Below, piece by piece: positions 11,697 through 21,673 of a DNA stretch of 40,552 nucleotides; within the stretch, counting starts at the first letter, position 1, and every line of letters begins with the position of its first letter. The DNA is taken from positions 1 through 40,552 of the forward strand of contig JALJEE010003065.1 in the NCBI GenBank assembly GCA_023231475.1. The letters run 5' to 3'. This DNA comes from Seison nebaliae (Eukaryota; Rotifera; Pararotatoria; Seisonacea; Seisonidae). The notes under the pieces were generated by a model. That model searched no databases and was not told where the DNA came from. It saw only the letters and a program-made list of their open reading frames with translations. A program made the translations under genes and the position numbers.

Positions 11697-13063
11697 ATGG
11701 TTCATCAAACAGATTCATCGAAAATTGTTGAAGAAAATGACTTTTCTATTGAAAAGACTATCCCATCGGTGGAAGATGATGATGGATTCGAATTAATAGA
11801 GAAATGTGATATTTATGATAAGTTACATGAATCATGGTTTGATGAGGGAAACAAGAATTCTTTGATTTGTGCAAATTTGAAACGAGTGTCCAAATCGAAG
11901 ACGGATTCAACTGAAACTGAAAATGGTTCTCGTTTATTGAGTCGGAATGAGATGAATTTTAATAAATTCTTCAACTTCTTCAATATGTCTTATTCTCATT
12001 TCTCTCAATTGGTCGTACATCTGAATTATATTCTACATCGTTTCTATTATCATGATCGTACGTGGGAGAAATTGGTGTTTGTGATGACAGACAAATTTGC
12101 AAATGAGAGACACATGCCAAGAATCTATGCAACACGTACAAGTATATGGCGTTTCCGAACACAAATGAAATTACATCGATTGAGAATGACAAATGATTCG
12201 ATCAGATGTCGATTATCAACCCAATTCAAAAATAATCGTGATAGAGATCATTATTATTCAACCATATTCTCTTCATTACATTACGATTCAATTAATGAGA
12301 GAAATGTTTGTGGGGAATATTCATGTTCTCAATTCTTACGTATCTTCTACTTTATCCAACAACAACAACAACTTTATCAGAAGATCATTGAGAAAAGTGA
12401 GGAAGTGTCGTCAACAAGATCGTTAATTGAAACGACTGGTAGAGAGCAAATGAGAGATATATCTCGTTTAACTGTTTCAATGAATTATGATGAATTCTCA
12501 ACAATTGACAATTCAAAATTTGTCGAGTATGAAACGATCAAAGAAGATGAGAAAGATGATGAAGTTATTTCAGAGAAAGTTTTTTTAGTAAGATTTAATA
12601 AGAAATTTTAATTTTTTTCAAGAAAATTCTTTCTCCTCCTGTTGGGCAAGAGGACAACAACGAGAGAAATAATGATGAGAATATCTGTTGCATTTGCCTC
12701 AATCGTAAAATTGATACACTCCTCGGTAGTTGTATCCATGGTTACTGCTTCCAATGTATACTGATGTGGTCGAAATGGTCGCAAGATTTAACGTGTCCAA
12801 TGTGTCGAAATAAAACGGAATTAGGTAACGGAATTTTCATTTGGCCGTCCAGAAAAAAATCGGAGGACTCTCCTCAACAACTCTTCGATGATTGTCGCAT
12901 TCAATCACAAAATGTTTTCGATTCTTTGTCACTTGGACGAGATGCGGAGAATTTTGAACGGCGCACTAATGAACCGAACATACGAAATCAGTTGGAAAAA
13001 GAGAAATCTTGTTTTCAGCAGACTAGTTCCAATAGTTTTCTCAGAGAATTCGAAGAAGAATAA
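11697..13063 (+). CDS. RNF141: RING-finger E3 ligase, RNF141-like
   Basis: Exons 11697-12578 and 12623-13063 join in phase 0 to give about 440 aa. The donor could instead be the canonical GTAAGA at 12588, also in phase, giving a 35-nt intron. The second exon holds a complete C3HC4 RING (CCIC, CIHGYCFQC, CPMCR) followed by a short tail, as in RNF141/ZNF230. The first exon contains segments resembling the RNF141 N-terminal region (YSHFSQLVVHLNYIL, SIWRFRTQMKLHRL, CSQFLRIFYFI) in the right order. The protein should therefore transfer ubiquitin with an E2; substrates are unknown. It is about twice the length of human RNF141 (230 aa), with an extra acidic N-terminus, a Gln run (CAA)n near 12357-12371 and a Ser/Glu-rich linker. 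AATAAA sits at about 13152. The RING call is firm; the orthology is likely. Confidence 0.7.
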
Positions 13064-13251
13064 TTTCATACTAAAAATAATACTAAATTATTGTAATAAT
13101 ATTCATTCATAAATTTGTTTAACTAGTGAATCAAATTCTTTTTATTTTAAATAAAGTTTAAATTATTAATTGGGAAATAATGGAATAAAACTAAAATAAA
13201 AAATGAATTTTTTTCTATTGAATTTTCCATTTTTTCTTATTGAATATTGAG

Positions 13252-13830
13252 TATTAGAGTAGTCATACTATTTCCAACACTTTTCTTATTCTTGTGCTCA
13301 TGTGGTAGTTTTCCAGATTTATCTTTCTGGTAATGTCATAAACCTTGGCTTAAATATTAGAGTAGTCATACTATTTCCAATACTTTTCTTATTCTTGTGC
13401 CCTTGTGGCACCTTTCCAGATTTATCTTTCTGGAAGTTTAAGAAACCTCGACATAAATATTAGAGTAGCCAGACTATTTCCAACATTTTTCTTATTTTTG
13501 TGCTACCTTTCCAGATTTATCATTCTGGTAGCCTGAAAAATCTTGGCTTAAATATAGGAATAGCCATATTACTTCCATTGCTTTTCTTATTCCTTTGTGT
13601 CCATGTGGCACCTTTCCAGATTTATCTTTCTGGAATCCTTAGCATAAGTATTAGAGTATCCATAATATTTCCAATACTTATCCTATTCCTTTGTGCACAT
13701 GAGACATAATTCCAGATTTATCATTCTGGGAATCAATCGGTAGACATTTGATTTTGCCCACCTCTCCAAATGGATTCTCTTTCCTTATGTGTCTACGTGA
13801 CACTATTCCAGATTTATCATTCTGGAGAAT
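13252..13830. repeat. Six-copy tandem repeat of 92-103 bp carrying a hairpin
   Basis: Units start at 13252, 13355, 13458, 13553, 13649 and about 13741. The first two periods are exactly 103 bp and later ones shrink to about 92-96 bp. Each unit opens with a form of TATTAGAGTAGTCATACTAT, continues through TTTTCTTATTC and TGTGGCAC, and ends with TTCCAGA-8 nt-TCTGG(AA), a 5-7-bp stem conserved in every copy while surrounding bases vary. The last unit is diverged. Short open frames across the array only reflect its pyrimidine richness. It could be a minisatellite, a decayed satellite, or tandem copies of a small structured RNA. Confidence 0.85.
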
Positions 13831-14637
13831 TTTTTTCCTCACCGATGTTGAAGGGCCTCAACCTGAAAATTTAAGGCCGCAACATCTAATTGTCTTTCGT
13901 TAAGACAATTTTATTATAACGAAAGAAATCGAAAATAGTTTTCTAAAAAATGTAAATTGAAATATCAATCTATTTTTGCGCTATTAATAGTCGAATGTTT
14001 ATTATGACGTGTTCGGCAGTTAGAGTCAGTGGAGAAAAAAATTGAGCTTGAAATTTTACTTCATAAATTTTCTCAGAATTGCTGAACTAGTCTCTTCTTT
14101 CACTTCATTTCTGTACGGTATCCACTTCGTCTATGTCGATGAATTGTCGACAGTTGACTGGTATAGAACTTCGAGAAGTTTCGATTCACTTTTTACTTTA
14201 ATCATAGAAATGTTTGGCCGAATTAGTTGACAATTCGTCAATTTGTTTAAATTCTTTAATTGAATAGTTAGCTTCCTTCAAAATACGATGTAAGTTTAAG
14301 TATTTATCTTAAACGCTATTGACGGGGATAAGAAAAACAGACGATTGACAATCATAAAAAATAAAAAAAAAATTAAAAAAAATAAATTTAATAAATAATC
14401 TTAAATCGACCATTTGTTTGACGAAAGAAAAATGAATTTTATTCAACATTTAATACGTAAATTATTTCGAAATGTTTATTCTAATCAAGTAAGACTAAAA
14501 GAAGGAAAATAATTCGGGTTATTTCATTGATCGAAAAGAATTTTGGAAAATATTAATTCTATTTGTATCTTATTTACAATATCTTATAATGATATTATTG
14601 TTAATGATTAAATAAATTTTTTTATTGCAAAAACTTC
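13831..14637. other. Intergenic with a hairpin and a possible tiny gene
   Basis: A perfect 9-bp stem AATTGTCTT/AAGACAATT with a 5-nt loop lies at 13888-13910. At 14432 an ATG opens MNFIQHLIRKLFRNVYSNQ directly before GTAAGA, like a short exon for a mitochondrial presequence. A second frame at 14499-14615 encodes 38 residues containing GYFIDRKEFWKILILF and a hydrophobic stretch. No acceptor joins the two with a normal intron length, so I do not call a gene. The AATAAA of TRMU lies at the right end on the minus strand. Confidence 0.3.
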
Positions 14638-15986
14638 TCATGAAGTGAGTTGTTTATTTAACAATTGATCAGAATGGAAAGGACTGGGACGATTTCGGAA
14701 ACCATCAATTTCCGTTAAACTGTTTCTCAATTCTTTTATTTCGCCATTTGCCAAACAAATCTCTCCTTTCAGACAATATAGTACACCAAATTGTCCTTCA
14801 CATAAACAACGAAGAAAAATGGAAGATTCTAGTTCTATCTCATCTTTTCCAATCAATCGTAATTGACAGATAATCGGTCGATGTTGATGTTGATAACGGA
14901 AGTAGGAGAACATTGAAGGGTTTCTTTCATTTATATCGAACAATTCAGAAAGATTAACATCATCTGATGAACAATGTTCATTTAATTGATTAGGATGAAT
15001 TAGCCATTGTAATTTGTGGAGGATTATTGTGGAATTATAAAGACGAGAATCATTTCCATTCCTAATCTAAATTTAAATTAATTTATTATGAAAAATTAAT
15101 AATTAGTATAACAACATAAATCTTCTTTGTATCATCCTCTTTCTTCCACACGTAAAAACGTTGATCATTCACAATAATCTTTTGTCCCAATGTCGATTCG
15201 TAAAGATTTTTAGATTCTTCTAAATTTTTTCCATTTTTGTCGACATCGATAATTTGACAAGTCTTTTCCGGCAGATACTCCATAATGATTTGAGAAAAAA
15301 AATAGGTGAAAAGAAAACTAATAAACTTTCCGAAGGAAATTATGAAATTTTCGACGTTTACCAACAAAACACAATCCCATACTCTCCTTCTGTGAGGTGA
15401 TGTCGTTCCATTTCATTTCTGTGGCAATCGCCTTTACTTGACTTTTGAACAAATTGTAATTTCCTAAAGGAAATGTGATTTTGGGAAAAAGTTTTGGATG
15501 AATTCGACTAAGAAAAAATGTCTGATCTTTCTCGTTATCGATAGACGTGGCTAAATATCGATTATGAACAATTCTCGCATAATGTCCAGTGGCGAATTGG
15601 TCGAATGTGATTTTTCGTCGTTCCAATTCATGGAAAAGAGCAGCAAATTTTATCTTTTCATTACAAACAATATCAGGATTTGGTGTATGACCAATGTAAT
15701 ATTGATCTAACAGATATTTGAATACGTCGTTCCAATATTGACGACTGAGATCGATTTTAAGAAATGAAATATTTAATTCATTCGCAAGAAATCTGGCTCG
15801 TTCTTCTTGCACTTTCCCCTCAGAACAAGACAATCCATTCTCAGACTCTTTATTCCAATTGTTCATATGAATCGCCAACATCGATTCATTCTTCCTCAAT
15901 TCATTTTTCACAATCCAACACGCTACACTACTGTCAACACCACCAGATAATGCCACAACGAACCGATAACGTTTTATCATTTTCAC
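14638..15986 (-). CDS. TRMU: Mitochondrial tRNA-specific 2-thiouridylase (MnmA/TRMU)
   Basis: Three exons on the minus strand, 15986-15327, 15277-15113 and 15066-14638, joined in phase 0 across introns of 49 and 46 nt, give 417 aa (human TRMU 421). The enzyme thiolates U34 of mitochondrial tRNAs for Lys, Glu and Gln. The ATP-pyrophosphatase P-loop ALSGGVDSS is at residues 12-20. Both catalytic cysteines are present: C108 in NPDIVCNEKIKF and C206 in MGLCFVGKR. The middle domain (YLPEKTCQIIDVD) and the C-terminal barrel (RPIICQLRL, GVLYCLKGEICLANG) follow in order. The first intron is fixed by homology because FHNFLRK must join YLPEK. The P-loop begins only 11 residues after the Met, so no clear mitochondrial presequence is seen, as in other animal TRMU proteins. 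A minus-strand AATAAA lies just after the stop. Confidence 0.93.
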
Positions 15987-16682
15987 TCTAATTCTTCAAT
16001 TTAACTTTTGATTAAACAGGTTATCTTTAACGGAAATCTTGTCATTAAACAACACCAAAAATTTTGAGTTTGATAAAAATTTGATATTGAATAAAATCTG
16101 AAGCCTTTTTCTCAAATTTTTTTTTAATAATGTAAATCCCTATAAAAAAACGACAAAGGAGATGTAAATGGTAAGAGGTCATTGAAGGATGGAATAGGAG
16201 ATTCGGAAGGACCCTTCTTCTCCAGTAGAGAAAGATAACTCCGCCAACAAAATCGGAAATGGAGGAAAATTAACGATAGAGAAGATAAATGTTCCTGAGA
16301 AGGAGCGTTTACAACCTAAAAGATTTCGAATATATCGATTATATGATTGATTGAAAACGAAATAGCTGAATTAATCGAAAAATTATGCATAAAAATCACA
16401 GGAGAACGTATGAAGCAACGTTTAGTTTTAGAGAAATGGGAAAAAATTTACAACGATGATTTATAGAATGAAAATCTCTAATGAATTACAAGTTGTTAGA
16501 CTTAATACGACCCACTGTTGTAGAACTCTTTTTTCTACAGTCTAAATAACAACCAAGTAATTTACTGACATTACATTTATATTCAAACATTGAAATATCG
16601 CTTTCATTCAATTTAATGTTCGTCAACAATTAAAATTTCGAATAATTACATTTTATACCATATCGCTGAAGTTCTTCCTGAA
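15987..16682. other. Intergenic, transposon-like debris, no intact gene
   Basis: This is upstream of TRMU, so the left 100-200 bp should hold its promoter; no element is recognisable. At about 16196-16354 the plus strand has one moderately long open stretch containing NKIGNGGKLTIEKINV, bounded by stops and without a start or splice context. I do not recognise it. It adjoins LINE fragments and may be part of a decayed element. Confidence 0.35.
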
Positions 16683-16921
16683 TTAACCGTAACAGAATTT
16701 GAAAAATTTCGTTACTGTTACAACATAAAACCATATCGTACACGCATATGCATACAGTGCCGGATAACATTTACGACCAATAATGAAAGAGAATCGATGA
16801 TTAATGAGATCAATTACTTCGTGTATGATTTTCCCGATCAACCACGGTGCCAAAATAGAGCCCTGTCTTACACCCTTGTTAATAACAAACTCACTCCGTA
16901 CATTCTGGTTCACTTCCACTT
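16683..16921 (-). mobile_element. LINE reverse-transcriptase fragment
   Basis: The minus strand encodes about 78 residues containing NKGVRQGSILAPWLI, matching the GVRQGxxLSPxLF motif of non-LTR retrotransposon reverse transcriptases, followed at the expected spacing by PALYAYACTIWF. The latter resembles a damaged P-A-L-x-YADD-I-V-L catalytic motif in which the two aspartates are lost. No flanking RT or endonuclease domains continue in frame, so it is an inactive remnant. RTE-like or Jockey-like origin cannot be separated on this length. Confidence 0.65.
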
Positions 16922-17069
16922 GTCAACATGAATCCTTAGAGAGACGTTAAATGAAACGAATATAATTTTCGTGAACACTCCTCTGTCTAAATATGGATAT
17001 ATTTTGTCGTTGAACTAGAGATTTGTGTTATTTATTTGAACAATTGAAACGAAGAAATTAATGAAGATT

Positions 17070-17190
17070 ACCGATGGTTAGATTACTGTTCTCACCTATG
17101 CTGATGATATGATCTGAAATCATTAAGTTCGTCATCATTAGACTCATTAAGAGAAATCGTTGACCGTTTGGGGGAAGCAGATAAGGATTT
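17070..17190 (+). mobile_element. Second LINE RT remnant with YADD, opposite orientation
   Basis: On the plus strand ITVLTYADDMI ends at a TGA (TATGCTGATGAT at 17097-17108). After a frame change, SSSLDSLREIVDRLGEADK follows, which fits the helix that follows the YADD box in LINE reverse transcriptases. It is broken by stops and a frameshift. It lies 150 bp from the minus-strand GVRQG fragment but faces the other way, so the two come from separate insertions or from a rearranged copy. Confidence 0.5.
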
Positions 17191-17384
17191 TCAATAATCA
17201 ACTTTTAAGAGAAACACACATCTCATCAACTGGTTGTGTTGTGAAGAAATTAACTTATTGAATGGAATAAGAATAATATAGTTTTTTAAATAGACAAATT
17301 AGAAAATGGAGTAGCACAAAAATATTCTGATTAACAATATTTTTTTTGTGCGTTTCGTTCACTCAATTTAAACGAAAAATAAGA

Positions 17385-19394
17385 TTAATCACATAAGGGA
17401 GTATTAGTTGGTATTCGAATGTCTATAAATTTTCCAAGACTACTACTAGTTCCTTGTAATATCATGCCTTGCGCTAAATCGTCATGTGAAAAAGTAGTTT
17501 GTACTCTTGCGGCCAGAGCTCTCATGTTCCCATAAACATATCTACCACATGACCATCCATCTCGTTGCTGACAAACTTTAAGTTGAGTAATGCGTTTTAA
17601 GTTCAAATCACCGTTCATTAATTCTTTATATGCAGTTTTAATAATAATATGTACTGGCGAATGACTAGTACTGTCTATACTGTCCAATACGTATGTTTTC
17701 TTTGTACGTACATGGTACACCATTAATCGCCAATGCTGATTATGACATATGGGGAACAAGAAAACCTCCATATTCTTTTCCCAATGATCCCTGGGAGTGT
17801 GATATTGCATCGCTTCCACAAGTTCGGTAGCAATTTTTGCTGCGCCCTCATTAGTAGCTCGACTATAAAACGGTGGCAATATAAAAGTATTTCCTAGTCG
17901 TTTATTGAACTCCCCTGACACAGGTTCTAAGTAAGCTGCCTCTGTCTCTACTTCATCTGTGATAATTGATCCCAGACTTTCAAAAAAATCGTATTCGCCT
18001 TGAACTTCCGGATATAAGAGTATTTTTCGATGATTATCTTCAGATAATGGGTTGGTTCTATGTCGCGCCCAATTATCTATTATGAATAATTAGTACACGA
18101 TGAATGACGAAATGATGATTAATTTGACAACCTCTTCGTATCTCGCTCAAATCGTTGGTTATTTTATATTTAGTGAAAGGTATAATTAATTTATGTACTC
18201 CTTCTTTTAATAATTCAATAAGGTCCCTAACAATTTCATTGACCTTGGGTTGGCGCATCTTCCCTATTAAATGAAAAGATTAAAAACAAAATAAAGTTCA
18301 ACGGTAGGAACCCTTACAGTTGAGTCTATCGACGATTGACTTCTCCTTCGCAGTCATTGTGATAAGATTGTCACTAACATCAGCTCCAAGTTGTTCAACT
18401 GTTGCATACACATGATTTTCTGAACTTCTCATTCTAAAAGTCTCATATTCTACAGGTTCAATTTTTTCATTAAGTGGTGCATCGCCACTACCGTCTCCGC
18501 CGTTCTTAGTTTGATCTATATCGGTCGTAAATTTAGAAACTTCTGCCAATGGTTCAGGTATCTTCGGCGTAATAATTTGGGATTTCTTCGGCGTAATAAT
18601 TTGGGGTTTCTTCGGTTCAATAATTTGGGGTTTCTTCGGTTCAATAATTTGGGATTTCTTCGGCTCAATAATTTGTGGTTTCTTCTGTGGAACATATTGG
18701 GGTTTCTTCTTTGGAACATATTGGGGTTTCTTCGGTAAAACGTTTTGGGGTTTTCTTGGCTCAATACGTTTAAGTTTTTCACGCCTTATTTGATTTAGCT
18801 TATCATCATATGCCTTCCTTTCTCTGAGAGTTTGTCTGGACATACTCTCTCGGTCCATTTTAATAGTCAACGTCATAATTTTGTTCTTTTTTGTTGTATC
18901 CGAAGCTCTATTATTGTCTTGTTTCTTGTTAAGTGGATATTTCACTTCTGTATAATATTTACGTTTTTCATAATTATAAGCACTAAACGCAGCATCCCTA
19001 AGTGCCATTTGAGTAGATCTTGGTACACCCGTTCCAAGTGGAACACGTTCGATATTTTCTAGAAGTCCGTGTAATAGATTAAGTGGCACTTCCAGTTTCA
19101 GACTCAATTCAACAAAATCTTGCCAAGTGAGAACTGTTGGTGGATTTGGATTTTTCTTCAGCTTACCCATCATACCCGTAAAAAAACCGGCTACCTTTCT
19201 GTGAACAGGCCTAATACCCGTGCTCTTGTGCACATAATACTCTTCTATAAACTTCCATGGAAATTCAAATCCTTCAGGTATATTATCTTTATTATTAGTT
19301 AAAAAAATTGAAGTTAATTCTATCCTTAAATAATTATCTAACTATCACAATATGTTAATGGTAACAGAACCACAAACATTATGAAAACTTTCAT
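17385..19394 (-). CDS. Predicted secreted Ulp1-like (C48) cysteine protease with Lys-Pro repeats
   Basis: I reconstruct four minus-strand exons: 19394-19343, 19286-18318, 18263-18132 and 18076-17385. All three introns are phase 1 (56, 54 and 55 nt); the sum is 1845 nt, giving 614 aa. Exon 1 encodes MKVFIMFVVLLPLTYC, a typical signal peptide. An unrecognised region follows, then about nine octads of the form KKPQIIEP (residues about 192-264). The C-terminal 120 residues form a SUMO/Ulp1-type protease with all catalytic residues: H499 (NQHWRLM), D516 (VLDSID), Q555 and C561 (QQRDGWSCG). The H-to-D spacing (17) and Q-to-C spacing (6) are as in yeast Ulp1. The third intron carries TACTAAT before its acceptor. 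A pyrimidine-rich TTTTGTAG ends one base before the ATG, suggesting a 5' UTR intron or spliced-leader acceptor. A transposon origin is the main alternative. Confidence 0.7.
18548..18765 (-). repeat. 24-bp coding minisatellite (Lys-Pro octads)
   Basis: Imperfect 24-bp units encode KKPQ-x-x-x-P octads with variants YVPK, YVPQ, IIEP, IITP and NVLP. Central units are nearly identical at DNA level while outer ones are diverged, which suggests recent expansion by unequal exchange. The array stays in frame inside exon 2 of the C48 protease gene. Confidence 0.9.
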
Positions 19395-20151
19395 ACTACA
19401 AAAGAAAACAACAAAGCAACTAACGTAAGAACAAAATAAAAAACAAATGAACAGTTTTCATTTTCTATCATACTTATAAAGACATGCAACATAATCAAAA
19501 TCCAACTAAATTTTAATCCAAATTTTTCGTTTCACACAAACACAATAGTTCAATTCGATTCGTCATACATCCTCCAAAATTAGCTTATAGAACTTCTCAA
19601 TATTTTGAGATTACTTGTTCTCAAAATTGTTACAGCAACAACTACATTCACCATTCATGCTCTCTAACAATTATTGTAAGTACAATTATTCTCCTAAAAT
19701 ACGAATTTTTCATTTCTAACTTCAAAATATGTTTATCAGTTAATAAACTCTCCCAATTTTTTTTTAGAACTTCTTCATTTTAACGTTAAACTTTAATAAC
19801 TAATCAAATAACAAATTAATTTTCGCTTTATCAACAAGATTTATTTTATCGAATATCTTAAATTAGTAAAAGGGGAAAAATCAAAAATTGATAAGTAATT
19901 TTGTAATTAGTAAATAATAATGTTGAGTAATGGTAACACAAACTATTGGATTGAACTCCACACTTTTCACTCTATTTAGAAACGACGCTAATGTATAACT
20001 AAAGATTTGTCGAAATGTTTGTTTCTAAAGCCGAATGTTTGAAATATAATTTTAAATTTAAAACAAATTAGTGAAATCAAAAAGAATGTTAGTTGTGTGT
20101 TAATGGAAAGAACTGCGTTGTGAGCTTAATCAGAAGACAAAAAATAGTAAT
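19395..20151. other. Divergent intergenic region between the C48 protease gene and E2F
   Basis: The two genes point away from each other, so this 757-bp AT-rich stretch must hold both promoters. No TATA box or E2F consensus (TTTSGCGC) is visible. On the minus strand the sequence just before 19394 is a good splice acceptor with a long pyrimidine tract. No further coding frame was seen. Confidence 0.5.
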
Positions 20152-21338
20152 ATGTACAAATATAATTATAATTGTCGATATGACAATCGTAGTAAGGAGA
20201 AGAGTTTGTGCACATTGACTGCCAAGTTCGTGCAGCTTCTAAAGGAGACGCCTGGTGGAATAATGGATGTGAAGCGTGCGGCCGAATTGTTATGTGTAAA
20301 TCAAAAGCGTCGAATGTATGATATAACGAATGTGTTGGAAGGCATCGGTCTCATTGACAAGCAGCAGAAGAATCACATTCGGTGGAAGTTTGTCTGATTT
20401 TTTCACTTTTGTTTTCAATGTTTAATTTGAAGAGGAGCCACTGTCGTTTCCAATACAGTCGAACATCGAAGAAAGGTCGCTCATTTAAAAGCGGAGATTG
20501 ATACATTATTGGAATATGAAGGACGATTGAATAATAATATCGATAGTCTAACTAAATCAATTGAACAAATAACTATGGATCCAGAAAAGAAGAAGTTTCA
20601 CTTTTCTTTCTTTTATTCAATTCCTTTACTCTTTTTTAAGATATTGTTTTCTTACCACAGATGAATTGATCGATGCTTATCCTGACCAGAATATTTACAT
20701 ATTGAAAGCTCCACCCAATTCCATCATTAACGTTCCAGAAATGGAAGTGGCATCCAATAAAGCTGTCGATATAAAATCCGCACCAATTTTCCGTTTTCAA
20801 ATTAAGACAAATTGTCCAGAAGAATTGATTGAATGTAATCTCATTTCTGATTCAACTCGTAAATCATTATTACCTCAAACACAGTCAGAATTAAAAGGAA
20901 AAGATCTCGATAATATTGCAAAAGATTCGGATCGTTTACGAAATTTTCACGTTTCACAAATCGTCGATTCAAATGATGTCAAATTTTACATGGATGGCAA
21001 AATGAAGAAAGAACATTTCGAAGTAGGAGAAGATGAGAGAATGATGGATTATGAACCATCATCATTATTGCCATATGGTGGTGACTGTTGGTTGAATGAC
21101 GTAAAAGATAACGAACAATTATTAAGGAATACGAAAGATGTCTCTCATTTCGATTCATTGCTACCAGTAGATGGTTTTCATTTTTTTTTTAAAAATTATT
21201 TCTCTATTTTTTTCAGTTCCCGATCCACTCCTTCGTGTTGATCCCGCACCAAACATTGATGATTATTTCTTCAACATGAATTCCTCCGAAGGTTTTATGG
21301 ATTATTTCGACGACTTTACAATTGAAAGAGAACAATAA
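20152..21338 (+). CDS. E2F4: E2F4/E2F5-type transcription factor
   Basis: Four exons, 20152-20387, 20433-20594, 20641-21173 and 21217-21338, joined across introns of 45, 46 and 43 nt, give 350 aa. It should bind E2F sites with a DP partner and be controlled by pocket proteins. The winged-helix domain at residues 15-79 has the hallmark [14 protein letters not shown] (53-66). The coiled-coil/marked-box region follows ([13 protein letters not shown], then [20 protein letters not shown]). The C-terminus holds a pocket-binding motif, [10 protein letters not shown] then [17 protein letters not shown], closely like the end of human E2F4. The short N-terminus without a cyclin A box also fits E2F4/5. 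The third exon starts at 20641, not at the stronger-looking CCACAG at 20660, because only 20641 keeps frame and restores the conserved CFLTTDEL segment. AATAAA lies near 21426. The choice between E2F4 and E2F5 is open. Confidence 0.92.
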
Positions 21339-21673
21339 TCATTATTAATCGATTGATCTCAAATTTAATTTTACCTTGTCCACTCAAGAGAAATTTTTCT
21401 TTCATAAATCTTTTTCCTTTTGATAATAAAATTATTAAGTTTTTTTTTTAAAACACTTCTTTCTTTTATATTATAAGAGATGTAAATTTATTTATCTATC
21501 ATATGATATATATTCATTGAAAAAGAAGTGGATCAAATAAGATTAGGTAGAAAAATTTGAAGGAAAAAAATGGACTAACAAGAATGTAAGAAAAGATTAA
21601 TATTCCACAATGAAACGATTAATTATCATAACAATTGTTAATGTAACTTTCGTACAAATTATTATTACTTTAT
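21339..21673. other. Convergent 3' intergenic region
   Basis: E2F and the glycosyltransferase-like gene end tail to tail here. The region holds AATAAA signals for both (plus strand near 21426, minus strand near 21669) and long T runs. No gene was seen. Confidence 0.7.

Noticed and set aside
13500..13709. 69-codon open frame across the tandem repeat
   Set aside because: The frame follows the repeat unit and reflects its pyrimidine-rich composition; stops occur in other copies.
14042..14230. 62-codon plus-strand open frame
   Set aside because: No ATG start, no homology, A/T-driven hydrophobic composition between a repeat array and TRMU.
18511..18782. Long opposite- and shifted-frame peptides over the Lys-Pro repeat
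   Set aside because: The 24-bp period keeps all frames open; only the frame joined to the signal peptide and C48 domain is supported.
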